A stretch of 64,000 nt of DNA from Methanocellales archaeon. GTDB lineage: Archaea > Halobacteriota > UBA148 > JAUWXC01. The notes below the pieces were generated by a model, which was not told the DNA's origin, made no database searches, and saw only the letters and a list, made by a program, of their open reading frames with translations. Position 1 is the first letter of the stretch. Each line of letters opens with the position of its first letter. The translations under genes were made by a program, and so were the position numbers. The DNA is taken from positions 1 to 64,000 of the forward strand of contig JAUWQV010000003.1 of NCBI GenBank assembly GCA_030610945.1, read 5' to 3'. Of this stretch, positions 1 to 8,015 are shown one piece after another.

Positions 1-1
1 T

Positions 2-2209
2 TCAGCTCAGTTAAGCACAAAAGATTATTCTGAAGCCTTCTCAAAAACGGAAAAATACGAACTCCTCTTCCAGGACGTTCTAATTAGCCAAGTAGAGCAA
101 CCAATAGACGTTCTTAGTTGTACAACCACAATGGAGGTTGGCATCGACATAGGGAGCCTGACAGCAGTTGCTTTGAGAACTGTACCGCCGAGACCTGAGA
201 ACTATGATCAACGATCTGGTAGGGCAGGAAGAAGCGGAACAGGTTTATCTATAATACTAACATTCGCCGACAACTCACCTCACGAGGTATTTCATTTTGA
301 AAATCCGCATTTGATGTTAGACGGAGTGGCATCAGAACCTATAATTTACATAGGAAACCGCAAGATAGCTGAAAGGCACATCAATGCCTCATTATTGGAG
401 AGATTCTTTAATCCAGAGGACATTGACCCCGCAGCAGATGTTTTTGAATCATTGGGTTCGAGCAGGGATTTCTTCTTAGGTGAAGGGGGACATTCTTTAA
501 AGTTGTTTGAGGTCTGGTTGCATCAGGAGATATTAACCGAAGACTCAGATACCGTAAACGAACTTGGCGAATTACTACCTGAACAACTTTCTGAATCCGT
601 TACTGATAAAGAGAATTGGAGGGCGGAACTAATCAAGGAGACTGCAAGCCAATTCCTGTCGGAATTAAAAAAATTGAGAGATAAGTCAAATTGGAGTTCA
701 GAGAGTGAAGGTGAAGTGGACCTTTTATCCACACTACTAGGTGATGCATTATTACCAACTTTTTCTTTCCCTATTGATGTGTGCGATTTTGTAGTTAAAG
801 GCGTTGACAGGCAAAGTAAAATTCCGAAGACGTTTTACGCAATGTCAACTGACCTCAAACAAGCACTTTCCATTTATATTCCTGGTCGCCAGATTGTCGT
901 TGATAAAAAGACATTCACCTCTTACGGTCTGTATTTCCATTTCGCTTCTGACCTCGTGAATCGTGCCAGTGGGGCAGGTTGGGACAATCTTCCTTGGCTT
1001 AACTATTGTCCCATTTGTGAGACAATTTTGGAGGAGAATCAGAGGGATTTGAGCAGGGAACAAGAACAATGCCCAGTTTGTAACTCGTCAATAGCGTCCC
1101 AACATATCTTCAGACCTCCAGCCTTTGCCCCAGAAGTCAAACATGGGCGTGAAGCCGTAGAATCCGAAGGATGGGGAGAAAAACGAGTTTACGCGACTCA
1201 GGCTAAATTTCCAATCCCGACTTCCAGATTAGATCAACTGGATGGCGGGTCTATGAGGCCTCTAAAAAATGGTAGCTTGCACAAACTGCCTAATCAAAAG
1301 TTATTGGTTGCAAATTTTGGCCCCGATCAAGAAGGGTATCAGATTTGTTCTAATTGCGGGGCTGTCGACAGAGGGGACAATCTTACCAATCCCCACAATA
1401 GACCATATCCAAGGGATATTCGCGTTAGAGGGTGGAACTCTCAGTGCTCCGGAAACTTCACCCGTGCAACCTTTGGCTACGAGTTTAACACGGATCTAGC
1501 TGTGCTCCGTATCCCATTCAAAAGACCTTTAATGTGGGCTCCAACAGCCCCTTGGTTTAATGTCGCTATTAAGTCTCTTGCCGAGGCACTAGTTTTAGGA
1601 GCATCCAGGGCTCTTGGTATCGATGTTAACGAACTAGCTGGTAATTACAGGATTCGTCCCCCCTTCCCTACAGACGACCCAGAAATTAACGGTTATGTGG
1701 AGTTGTTCCTTTATGATACCACACCTGGAGGAGCCGGATTTGCATCAAAGACATTCGAGAAATTCGATGAAGTTCAAACAAACGTCAAATCAATCCTTTC
1801 CAAATGTGAATGCAAAAGTTCTTGTCACTCTTGTTTAAGAACTTACAACAACAAATTCTGGCACAATAAACTTAACAGATTCTATGGACTTGCATTATTG
1901 AACTATGCCACTGAAGGAAACCCTCCAATCGTAGAGAAGGAGAGGGCTGAAATCCTTGTAAACCAGTTACGTCGTACACTTAATTTAATGAATCCAAATA
2001 TTAAATTTGAAAATATAGATAATAAAAATAATTTCTGGCGACTCGAACTTGGGTCAAACGCGATTACCTTCAATTTGCAGTCTTGCATGGTCGAGAGCCA
2101 AGCATCAGACATCGATTATCTCGATGAGAGCATCACCGACTATGATGTTTTAAATGAACTTCCAAAAGTTGCTCACAAGTTGATTGAAAAATTAAAACTG
2201 TCGAATTGA
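2..2209 (+). CDS. DUF1998-type DEAD/DEAH helicase, C-terminal part (5' end off window)
   Basis: The reading frame is open from the first base of the window, so the gene starts upstream; the ATG at 131 is internal. About 735 residues are visible. The start holds helicase C-terminal motifs (a [15 protein letters not shown] stretch around residues 40-54 and QRSGRAGR at about 69-76, motif VI with the arginine finger). Zn-binding pairs follow (CPIC...CPVC near 336-363, CSNC near 449). The end matches the DUF1998 signature: TPGGAGFA, then a C-x-C-x3-C-x2-C cluster at about 602-612. Relatives include MrfA/YprA-type repair helicases and DISARM- or Dpd-associated defence helicases. The length after motif VI is larger than in MrfA, and the neighbours are toxin-antitoxin modules, so a defence role is an inference only. 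Confidence 0.85.
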   Translation, partial: SAQLSTKDYSEAFSKTEKYELLFQDVLISQVEQPIDVLSCTTTMEVGIDIGSLTAVALRTVPPRPENYDQRSGRAGRSGTGLSIILTFADNSPHEVFHFENPHLMLDGVASEPIIYIGNRKIAERHINASLLERFFNPEDIDPAADVFESLGSSRDFFLGEGGHSLKLFEVWLHQEILTEDSDTVNELGELLPEQLSESVTDKENWRAELIKETASQFLSELKKLRDKSNWSSESEGEVDLLSTLLGDALLPTFSFPIDVCDFVVKGVDRQSKIPKTFYAMSTDLKQALSIYIPGRQIVVDKKTFTSYGLYFHFASDLVNRASGAGWDNLPWLNYCPICETILEENQRDLSREQEQCPVCNSSIASQHIFRPPAFAPEVKHGREAVESEGWGEKRVYATQAKFPIPTSRLDQLDGGSMRPLKNGSLHKLPNQKLLVANFGPDQEGYQICSNCGAVDRGDNLTNPHNRPYPRDIRVRGWNSQCSGNFTRATFGYEFNTDLAVLRIPFKRPLMWAPTAPWFNVAIKSLAEALVLGASRALGIDVNELAGNYRIRPPFPTDDPEINGYVELFLYDTTPGGAGFASKTFEKFDEVQTNVKSILSKCECKSSCHSCLRTYNNKFWHNKLNRFYGLALLNYATEGNPPIVEKERAEILVNQLRRTLNLMNPNIKFENIDNKNNFWRLELGSNAITFNLQSCMVESQASDIDYLDESITDYDVLNELPKVAHKLIEKLKLSN

Positions 2210-2448
2210 CCTTCTAATTTCAGTCAATAGGGCATAATTCAGACTAAAATCGACCAATTATCAATTTCATGATAAATTTTTATGGTACAGTTGCGTACTT
2301 ATTGCTTTCGCATCGAACCTCTTGAGAGGATAGAGGCACAAGGTTACACGTCAAGCCCCCATCTTCTTGGCTCGCTACTTTGTTGCTTCGACTTGGTTGC
2401 CAGAATTCGACACATTTAGAACGAATCACTGAAAAGAAAAAGCCCAAC

Positions 2449-2673
2449 TCACTCCAAGGCCTTCAGGAGAAGCTTCCCCTTTTCGGTAAGAACGTACACC
2501 TTCCTTCTGCCGGACTCTTCGTATTCAATCAATCCGTGCTCTCGGAGCTCCTTTAAGTGCTCATAGACAGAGGATATGGGTATGTCCAACCTTTTGGAAA
2601 TTTTATATCCGTGCGTCGGGTGACTTGCGATTTCGTCTAAAATCCTCTTTTTGGTGGAGCTCACGATACCCAT
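2449..2673 (-). CDS. small winged-helix (PadR/ArsR-like) transcriptional regulator
   Basis: A 74-residue protein that is almost entirely one winged helix-turn-helix: helices for opening (TKKRILDEIASHP), a recognition helix near SSVYEHLKELREHGLIEY, and a wing ending in YVLTEKGK. It would bind DNA as a dimer, probably close to its own promoter, where inverted repeats lie between a TATA box and the ATG. No effector domain is present. The divergent genes at 2771-3224 are its likely other target. The family match is secure from the HTH pattern; PadR versus ArsR cannot be settled by eye. Confidence 0.8.
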   Translation of the reverse strand: MGIVSSTKKRILDEIASHPTHGYKISKRLDIPISSVYEHLKELREHGLIEYEESGRRKVYVLTEKGKLLLKALE

Positions 2674-2713
2674 TGCTTATTGACATACAGTGTATCGTTC
2701 AAAAACTATATAA
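2663..2713 (-). promoter_or_regulatory. promoter and probable autoregulatory operator of the wHTH gene
   Basis: On the minus strand a TATA-like box (plus-strand TATATAAC, 2706-2713) lies about 33 bp before the ATG at 2673. Between them is ATACA-G-TGTAT (2685-2695), a perfect inverted repeat. A second pair, ACGATAC (2663-2669) and GTATCGT (2692-2698), spans the start codon with a 22-bp spacer. Symmetric sites between TATA and start fit autorepression by the encoded wHTH. This is inference from position and symmetry. Confidence 0.5.
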
Positions 2714-2770
2714 CAGAAAAATCCGATATACCTTAATAGACAAAAGTGTCAGTAGTATCAGGGTGAAAAA

Positions 2771-2842
2771 GTGAAGAAAGTTATCGTTACTACTCTGATT
2801 TTACTGATGTTGCTAATGCTGCCGAAGACTCCAACGAACTGA
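2771..2842 (+). CDS. possible 23-residue hydrophobic peptide or truncated exported-protein start
   Basis: GTG start after a GGGTGA ribosome-site-like stretch. The product begins KK and is then almost wholly hydrophobic (VIVTTLILLMLLML), like the first half of a signal peptide, and stops after PKTPTN. It sits 17 bp before the Zn-ribbon gene. It could be a leader peptide, a tiny membrane peptide, or the remnant of an exported protein whose body has been lost. No family is recognised. Confidence 0.3.
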   Translation: MKKVIVTTLILLMLLMLPKTPTN

Positions 2843-2859
2843 AGATACAGGAGGTCTAG

Positions 2860-3024
2860 ATGAAGCGATTTTATACCTGCAACGGTTGCGGCGCCAAGCA
2901 TGCGTTTGAGACTTCCCAGGACTATATAGATGGCCTCATCGTGGCGTTCTGTCCCAGTTGCGGAAAGATGAAGGAATTCCTGATGGTTGAGCCCAGCGAA
3001 GAGGCAGGGCTCAGGTTGAAATGA
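2860..3024 (+). CDS. small zinc-ribbon protein
   Basis: A 54-residue protein with two knuckles, C-N-G-C (about residues 8-11) and C-P-S-C (about 33-36), 21 residues apart, as in rubredoxin-like or zinc-ribbon folds. A strong AGGAGGT ribosome site lies just upstream. The stop overlaps the next ATG (ATGAAATGA region), so it is translationally coupled to a membrane protein. A DNA, RNA or protein adaptor role is possible. I do not recognise a specific family. Confidence 0.65.
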   Translation: MKRFYTCNGCGAKHAFETSQDYIDGLIVAFCPSCGKMKEFLMVEPSEEAGLRLK

Positions 3025-3224
3025 AAATGCTAGCGCCAGAAGAAATCAAGGTCGTGATGATATTGCTGATAGCAATCATAACCGCTGTTGTGGGGTGCTC
3101 TTTACCAGTAAGTCGGACAACAGGAGCAACGATCATTTACCCTATCCAGCTCGTGATTCTCATAACACTGACCCTCCAGATAATAAGAATAACATTGAAA
3201 GAGGAAGGACATTCCCGGGCATAA
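3021..3224 (+). CDS. small two-helix membrane protein
   Basis: Sixty-seven residues with two strongly hydrophobic segments (about 11-28, VVMILLIAIITAVVGCSL, and about 40-57, YPIQLVILITLTLQIIRI) and a charged tail (KEEGHSRA). The ATG lies inside the end of the zinc-ribbon gene, so the two form an operon. A Cys at the end of helix 1 could suggest a lipobox, but the spacing is poor. Function is unknown. The pairing with a cytosolic Zn-ribbon and a divergent wHTH resembles a small regulated membrane module. Confidence 0.55.
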   Translation: MKMLAPEEIKVVMILLIAIITAVVGCSLPVSRTTGATIIYPIQLVILITLTLQIIRITLKEEGHSRA

Positions 3225-3244
3225 CACCGATTGTCATCCCCCCT

Positions 3245-3293
3245 CTCCTTCTCTTATCGCACGAGGGAGGCAGGAGAATGACTTATAGGAGCT
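3245..3293 (+). repeat. direct repeat copy A flanking the MNT-HEPN operon
   Basis: A 49-bp segment matching 4554-4602 with one mismatch. It contains CTTATCGCACGAGGGAGGC. Weaker similarity continues about 45 bp further in both copies (CTGTGGACACTTCGCATTCAA versus CTCTGGACACATTCCATTCAA). It lies upstream of the MNT-HEPN operon, the other copy downstream, in the same orientation. Confidence 0.85.
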
Positions 3294-3430
3294 GTTCCAA
3301 GCAGCCATTCACGCTGTGGACACTTCGCATTCAACTGCAACGGTTTTGAGTATAAAAGCTATCTCAACTGTCTTTTTGTGGTTAAGCGATGATGCCTGCG
3401 AAAAGGCTTTAGAGGAGACTAAAGCCGTTA

Positions 3431-3469
3431 AATTTAAATAACAAGCGTTAATTAAAATTAACACGTGTT
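3431..3469 (+). promoter_or_regulatory. TATA box and stacked palindromes at the MNT gene start
   Basis: AATTTAAATA (3431-3440) is a TATA-like box about 25 bp before the GTG at 3465, which suggests a leaderless transcript. Two palindromes fill the gap: GTTAATT-AA-AATTAAC (3447-3462) and the 10-bp AACACGTGTT (3460-3469), which covers the start codon. The encoded protein carries its own HTH, so autoregulation is likely but inferred. Confidence 0.55.
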
Positions 3470-3989
3470 AAGAAAAAATAACACTTGGAAAGTTATGGAA
3501 TTGTTCCTCCAAAATCCGGAGAAGAGATTCCACATCAGGGAGATTGCTAGGTTGGTGTCCTTGTCACCACCCTCTATATCAAAAATAGTGGCAGAGTTAA
3601 AGAAAGATGGACTGCTGGAATCAAAAAAGGAAAAAATGGTTGAAGACGTGTCGGCTCCCAAGACGGAGAAGTTTGTTTGGCTCAAGAGAAGTTACAATCT
3701 CCACTCCCTCTATGAAAGTGGCCTGGTCGATTTCCTGAGAAAAGAATACCAAGAGCCAGAGGCAATCGTACTTTTCGGCAGCTACTCCATGGGGGAGGAT
3801 ACGAGCAAAAGTGATATCGATATAGGAATCGTGACAGATGAGAACAGGGAGCTCAATCTCCAAAAGTTTGAACGCATTCTGGGAAGAAAAATAAACGTCC
3901 ATGAGATTCAACTGAAAAAATGTGAGAAAGAATTTCTGAATAACATCATAAACGGAATAGTCCTCTACGGGTGCTTAAAGGTGCTCTGA
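3465..3989 (+). CDS. HTH-nucleotidyltransferase (MNT) protein of an MNT-HEPN pair
   Basis: 174 residues in two domains. Residues about 15-60 form a MarR/ArsR-like helix-turn-helix (FHIREIARLVSLSPPSISKIVAELKKDG). Residues about 95-170 form a minimal nucleotidyltransferase with the GS-x(10)-D-x-D signature (LFGSYSMGEDTSKSDIDIG). In MNT-HEPN modules the MNT protein is the antitoxin and can modify the HEPN toxin by adding nucleotides. The fusion to an HTH lets it also bind the operator around the start codon. GTG start; the next gene begins in a TGATG overlap. Confidence 0.85.
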   Translation: MLRKNNTWKVMELFLQNPEKRFHIREIARLVSLSPPSISKIVAELKKDGLLESKKEKMVEDVSAPKTEKFVWLKRSYNLHSLYESGLVDFLRKEYQEPEAIVLFGSYSMGEDTSKSDIDIGIVTDENRELNLQKFERILGRKINVHEIQLKKCEKEFLNNIINGIVLYGCLKVL

Positions 3990-4420
3990 TGCTGCAAGAG
4001 TTTCAATATTACCTAGACGAAAATCTAGTGGTCAAGAAGCATCCCAATAAAGAAGAGGCCAGATCACTGATGAATAAAGCGATGCAACGCTTGAGATACG
4101 TGAAAGAACAGGAAATTACAGGGCACAATGCAGCATTTATCTTTGAAGACATCTACGAGTCTCTAAGAGAGGCATCCCAGGCTTTGATGTCTTTGAGAGG
4201 TTACAAACCATACTCCCATGAGGCACTGATAGCTTTTTTGAAAAAGTTCTATAATTTCCCTGAAGCAGACACATCCTCTTTTGATAGGTATAGGAAGCTA
4301 AGAAACAGGTGCGTATACGGTGCCTTCGTCATTTCTACCTCTAAATGTAGAGAGGCCTTGAAGTTTTTGGAAAGATTCTTGCCGGAAATTAGGGAAGAGT
4401 TTGAAAGAGAGATTGTATAG
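3989..4420 (+). CDS. HEPN-domain protein, putative toxin of the MNT-HEPN pair
   Basis: 143 residues, all-helical. Near residues 100-113 is R-Y-R-K-L-R-N-R-C-V-Y-G, the HEPN R-x4-6-(Y/H)G region typical of archaeal MNT-associated HEPN proteins. HEPN toxins are usually RNases or are inactivated by the MNT partner. The final position is YG rather than the canonical catalytic His, so RNase activity is uncertain. ATG at 3989 overlaps the MNT stop, with AAGGTG upstream as ribosome site; a GTG at 3971 is in frame but weaker. Confidence 0.8.
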   Translation: MLQEFQYYLDENLVVKKHPNKEEARSLMNKAMQRLRYVKEQEITGHNAAFIFEDIYESLREASQALMSLRGYKPYSHEALIAFLKKFYNFPEADTSSFDRYRKLRNRCVYGAFVISTSKCREALKFLERFLPEIREEFEREIV

Positions 4421-4553
4421 GAAACATCTCACATAGTTTTGAGTAAAACCCCCATCATGCCGAACACACCAAATCTCATCTGGCTAGGGGCGAACAGCAA
4501 CATATTTAATTATTTGGCTAAATATCTAATTATCATGCCGGTCGCCTTCCCCC

Positions 4554-4602
4554 CTCCTTCTCTTATCGCACGAGGGAGGCAGGAGAATGACTTGTAGGAG
4601 CT
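4554..4602 (+). repeat. direct repeat copy B flanking the MNT-HEPN operon
   Basis: Second copy of the 49-bp segment at 3245-3293 (one difference, A to G). The two copies bracket 1.3 kb that contains exactly the MNT-HEPN operon and its promoter. Nothing in the surrounding 4421-4700 reads as a gene. Confidence 0.85.
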
Positions 4603-4701
4603 CTAAGCAACGTTTAGAAGGACTCTGGACACATTCCATTCAATCTACGAATGCCTTCTGAATCAACACTTAACCAATTAACCAAATGGATATTTACAAA
4701 T

Positions 4702-4826
4702 GGAGGCTATCCTGATATTTGCCCTCGCTATCGCTCGGGCGCATTCGAAGATTGGTTTAGACTTTCGCCCTTCGGGCTCACCTAAATTGCTCCGCTGTCG
4801 CTCCGCAACTTCGTTTAGCTTAACCG
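4702..4826. repeat. structured intergenic sequence related to 49867-49990
   Basis: Between the MNT-HEPN and RHH/RelE operons is a GC-rich stretch full of short hairpins (GCCC..GGGC around a TCGCTATCGCTC loop; GCCCTTCGGGC at about 4768-4778). At 4782-4813 the pattern CTAAATTGCTC-N12-GCAACTTCG occurs. The same words with a slightly shorter middle occur at 49945-49974. Both lie just upstream of a promoter. The rest of 4421-4908 shows only the 49-bp repeat and the RHH promoter. Confidence 0.5.
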
Positions 4827-4908
4827 TTATACACAATTGCAATTCGCACTTCTCTCTTTGCAATACATTGATATACAAGTAATACTACGTATCACACTGG
4901 TGATTGAC

Positions 4909-5133
4909 ATGTCTACTGCTGTTTCGGTTCGGCTACCTGCTGAAATCGTGCATGAGCTGGAGAATCTCGCTAATGCTACAGAGCGCTCTAAGACGTACAT
5001 CATTCGCAAGGCGATAGAATCATATCTCCAAGAATCCGCTGACTACCTAATTGCTTTAGAACGTTTGAATGATAAAGATGACGAGATCATTTCAAGTGAA
5101 GAAATGAGGGAACGCCTTGCCCTACAAGATTGA
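4909..5133 (+). CDS. ribbon-helix-helix antitoxin (RelB/ParD-like)
   Basis: 74 residues. The N-terminus (STAVSVRLPAEIVHELENLANATERSKTYIIRKAIESYL) is a textbook ribbon-helix-helix: a beta strand contacting DNA, then two helices for dimerisation. The C-terminal tail (DKDDEIISSEEMRERL) would wrap the toxin. It precedes and overlaps a RelE-type gene by 17 bp. The ATG at 4909 is chosen because the family starts right before the ribbon; a longer frame upstream is non-coding. A TACGTA-centred site at about 4885-4893 is a plausible operator. Confidence 0.9.
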   Translation: MSTAVSVRLPAEIVHELENLANATERSKTYIIRKAIESYLQESADYLIALERLNDKDDEIISSEEMRERLALQD

Positions 5134-5368
5134 GTACAAATCGTCAGTTGTTCGCGATATAAAAAAATTGGACAAGAGTGTGGCTAAACACATCCTTCAG
5201 CAATTGGAAACTTCTCTATCTAAAAACCCAAACTGTGGTCTACCTCTCAAGGGACAATTTAAGGGACTATTCAAATATCGCATAGGCGATCATCGCATCA
5301 TCTATACCAAAATCAAGGAGGGAGTACTAATCTTACGAATCGGGCACCGTAGCAAAGTATACAAGTAG
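5117..5368 (+). CDS. RelE/ParE-family toxin
   Basis: 83 residues: a YKIEYKSSVVRDIKKLDKSVAKHILQQLE helical hairpin, then PLKGQFKGLFKYRIGDHRIIYTKIKEGVLILRIGHRSKVYK, the beta sheet of RelE family toxins with the usual basic RIG-R and HRSKVY ends. RelE members cleave ribosome-bound mRNA. The start is a TTG at 5117 inside the antitoxin gene, preserving the overlap typical of these operons. Full length; no visible damage. Confidence 0.9.
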   Translation: MPYKIEYKSSVVRDIKKLDKSVAKHILQQLETSLSKNPNCGLPLKGQFKGLFKYRIGDHRIIYTKIKEGVLILRIGHRSKVYK

Positions 5369-5374
5369 AAGTGA

Positions 5375-5642
5375 TGGTGCGATCACAATTCGTTATATTG
5401 CCCCCTCAAGAATAGAGATGGAAGTTGGGGGCATTTTGTGGATGATGATACCAGTTGGTTTGGCAGAGAATTTGTTGAAGAATATCATCCAACATTAATC
5501 GCTCATGTAGATATCTCAACTGTAACTATTGGTGAACCCTAAAATAACACAACCTACACCAACGCCAGGATTTGAGGCTGTCTTTGCAATCCTTGGACTG
5601 TTAGCCGTTGCGTGTTTGATGAGAAGGATGCGAATGACATAA
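5375..5642 (+). pseudogene. decayed C-terminus of a PGF-CTERM surface protein
   Basis: From 5375 one frame is open for 55 codons after a TGA and reads a soluble domain end (...DGSWGHFVDDDTSW...), stopping at 5540-5542. A one-base shift at the CCC near 5537 puts the sequence into the frame PKITQPTPTPGFEAVFAILG...LMRRMRMT, ending at 5642. That is the Thr/Pro linker, PGF motif, membrane helix and basic tail recognised by archaeosortase A. The live gene at 40373-41020 has the same ending. No start codon or signal peptide is left, so this is a truncated, frameshifted remnant. Confidence 0.75.
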
Positions 5643-5761
5643 AATTTAAGATTGGCATCGTTTTGGTTTTAGTGATGCCAATCACTGCAAGTGCCCAAGA
5701 GACACCCGCTCCAACGTATGACATTGGGACCTATTGGATTTTAGAAAGATATCCAAAATAG
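5642..5761 (+). pseudogene. fragment with a signal peptide, truncated exported protein
   Basis: Directly after the PGF-CTERM remnant the frame reads KFKIGIVLVLVMPITASA-QETPAPTYDIG..., a typical signal peptide with an A-x-A cleavage site, but ends after about 40 residues (TAG at 5759-5761). There is no ATG at its start; a GTG at 5612 is in frame. It looks like the head of the next surface-protein gene in a tandem array, cut short. The rest of 5762-5836 is empty. Confidence 0.45.
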
Positions 5762-5836
5762 GATTCTGTAGAATCCTTCCTACACTACCGGCAACAGTAA
5801 CATTTCTATAGAGGTTATTATCCTTTTTCACTATTA

Positions 5837-6346
5837 ATGCCCATTTCTAAAATCGTCATGTTCGGCCTAGAAACAAGAATTGTAGAGCTGAAAAATCAGC
5901 AAAAATCAAATCGCGAAATCGCTCGGATTCTCACCAAGGAATCCGGTGAGTTGGTTGCCAGAGATAGCGTCAATCAGTATTTCAAAACTCACTATAAAAT
6001 CCTTAAACGATTGGCCAAAGAGGACGCTAGATTTCGTGAACAGGCCCTGCGCCAACATCTCGAGGTGAATGCGCTTCTGCTTTTCATCAGCCAGAAGGCC
6101 AAGGCAGCAGTCGAGAAACTGGAGGCTGATCCAAAGTCTAACCCAGGGCGCATGGCAGCGCTTCTAACAGTTCTATTGCGTGAGGTCGAGTTTCTCGCCA
6201 AGCGTCTGGGTATGGTCTCGGATGCGCCCCAAACCAACATCGCGTTCATCAATCAGGAGTTCAACAATTTCCAGGAGACCGTGCTTTCTGTCGTAGAGGA
6301 GGAGGGTGGATATGAACTCAGAGAGCGCATACTCCGAAGATTGTAG
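5837..6346 (+). CDS. putative phage terminase small subunit
   Basis: 169 residues immediately upstream of, and overlapping by 35 bp, a terminase large subunit. The N-terminal part (about 15-45) is an HTH-like segment (RIVELKNQQKSNREIARILTKESG) such as small terminases use to bind packaging sites. The middle and C-terminus are long amphipathic helices suited to oligomer formation (about 65-125). Sequence identity to a named family cannot be seen by eye; the call rests on position, HTH and size. Confidence 0.6.
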   Translation: MPISKIVMFGLETRIVELKNQQKSNREIARILTKESGELVARDSVNQYFKTHYKILKRLAKEDARFREQALRQHLEVNALLLFISQKAKAAVEKLEADPKSNPGRMAALLTVLLREVEFLAKRLGMVSDAPQTNIAFINQEFNNFQETVLSVVEEEGGYELRERILRRL

Positions 6347-8015
6347 AGAGAGATTCCACAGACGATTCAAAAGTGCAGATCTAATACTCTGGACCGAGAA
6401 CCACCGTTTGATCAAAGGTCTGCCCTGGTCCTGGTCGCTCGATACCAGAGATTTCTCCTACATGCTCCCGATCTACAGGGACAATTCGCCTGAGATTATC
6501 ATCAAGAAGTCGCGCCAGATGGCGGTCAGTGAATACGCCATCAACTGGCTCTTTTGGAACCTGTCGCGCAATCCCCACACCACAGGCATCCACGTCTTCC
6601 CCAACGCATCACAGGGCCAGAAGTTTAGCAAGCTGCGCATCCTCCCGGACAATTTCAGGGAGCGCATCTTCGTGCCTGAATCTCCCAAGTATCGATACGC
6701 TGATAATGTCACACATAAACATCTGATCAACGATTCTCACTACATCCTCAGCTTCCTCGGTGGCAGCCATTCCAAGAGCACGGATGCGCGTTCGATTAGC
6801 GCGGACTTTCTGGTCCTAGATGAGACCAAGGACCTACCTCAGGAGGATATCGCAGATGTGGAGGAATGCCTGGCACTCTCAAAGTTCAAGATGAAGCGCG
6901 TCATAGGAACTCCCGACTTCTTCGGGACCGAGTTCTCCAAGCGCTGGGAGCGCTCCGACCAGCATGAATGGGTCCTGCAATGCAAACACTGCGGCCACGC
7001 AGCGCCCTTAACCTTTGACTTTATTCGTAAGGCCGATTCATTCTATTATGGCTGCCCTGAATGTGGAACGTTATTAGATACGCTTGAGGGATCATGGCAG
7101 CCTCAAAATCCGGACGGAGCCACCAGGGGATATCACGTTACGCAGCTGATGGCATCCTGGATAAGCGCAAGCGAGATCATGAAGAAGAAGGCTGATTACC
7201 CACCTTCCAAGTTCGCCAATGAAGTTCTGGGTATAGAGTTCGAGGGAGGGAAGCGACCCATATCACCGAACAAATTGCTTAAGTGCTGCGTCACAGACGT
7301 AGCAGAGTGGCGCTCATCTCCCGAGCGCATCTCCATTGGCGTTGACTGGGGCAATGTCTCCCATTACGTTATCCTCGGTTTGTCCGAAGGGACCTACTAT
7401 CTCATGGACTTCGGTATCTGGAATGACCCGGATGTTGCAGCTCATGCTAACCACCTTATCGCGCTTGTGCGCGCCAAGTATTTCGCCCCGCGACCTTCGC
7501 CAATCATTATGGATTCAGGATACGGTAAAGCGCAGAATCAGATCGTATTCAGGGCATTTCCACAGCTGGCCTGGGCATGTTTCTATGGCAGTGACAAACT
7601 GTTGCAGCCACAATATGAGATCATCAAGAGCGTAAGTGGAACCCCACTAAACCCCGTCAATTATCAATATCACGTCAACATTCATCACGGTTCCGTCTGC
7701 GAGGAAGTTGCAGCCCTCCTGGATGAAGGCAAGATAAAGTTCTGGAGAGGCGCGGATGCGCTGGACAGCACGTCAGCACTCAGGTCATTCATCGACAACC
7801 TGTCCCTAATTGATGTCGATGTCGTAGATACTTCTATGGGCAGCAGGCGCAGGTGGGTCACGACACCGGCCCATTACTTCTCGGCGCTTTTGTTCGCCTA
7901 TGTAGGGTTGCAAAAGGTGGAGGAGGAGGATTGGAGGAACATCCACTCAAGGATGAACAGGCCAGGCCAAGATAGGGAGCGGTATGAATCTGGCATCCCT
8001 CCTGTAGGACCGTGA
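6312..8015 (+). CDS. phage terminase large subunit (GpA-like ATPase/nuclease)
   Basis: 567 residues. An atypical Walker A (KKSRQMAVSE, about 65-74), Walker B FLVLDE (about 166-171), a Zn ribbon CKHC...CPEC (about 224-251) as in GpA-type terminases, and an RNase H-like nuclease with acidic residues in VDWGN (about 344) and IIMDSGYG (about 398-405). It would drive DNA packaging into a head-tail virus capsid. ATG 6312 has GGAGGAGGG just upstream; GTG 6306 is an alternative. The motifs look intact, but no portal, capsid or tail gene follows. Confidence 0.85.
   Translation: MNSESAYSEDCRERFHRRFKSADLILWTENHRLIKGLPWSWSLDTRDFSYMLPIYRDNSPEIIIKKSRQMAVSEYAINWLFWNLSRNPHTTGIHVFPNASQGQKFSKLRILPDNFRERIFVPESPKYRYADNVTHKHLINDSHYILSFLGGSHSKSTDARSISADFLVLDETKDLPQEDIADVEECLALSKFKMKRVIGTPDFFGTEFSKRWERSDQHEWVLQCKHCGHAAPLTFDFIRKADSFYYGCPECGTLLDTLEGSWQPQNPDGATRGYHVTQLMASWISASEIMKKKADYPPSKFANEVLGIEFEGGKRPISPNKLLKCCVTDVAEWRSSPERISIGVDWGNVSHYVILGLSEGTYYLMDFGIWNDPDVAAHANHLIALVRAKYFAPRPSPIIMDSGYGKAQNQIVFRAFPQLAWACFYGSDKLLQPQYEIIKSVSGTPLNPVNYQYHVNIHHGSVCEEVAALLDEGKIKFWRGADALDSTSALRSFIDNLSLIDVDVVDTSMGSRRRWVTTPAHYFSALLFAYVGLQKVEEEDWRNIHSRMNRPGQDRERYESGIPPVGP

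Noticed and set aside
131-133. ATG at 131 as the helicase start
   Set aside because: The same frame is open to the window edge and encodes conserved helicase sequence before it, so the gene starts off-window.
3245-3293. IS terminal repeats around the MNT-HEPN operon
   Set aside because: The repeats are direct, not inverted, and no transposase lies between them; kept as repeats only.
4700-4882. 60-residue ORF in the hairpin-rich intergenic stretch
   Set aside because: The sequence is dominated by TTCG hairpins shared with 49.9 kb and no protein family is seen.
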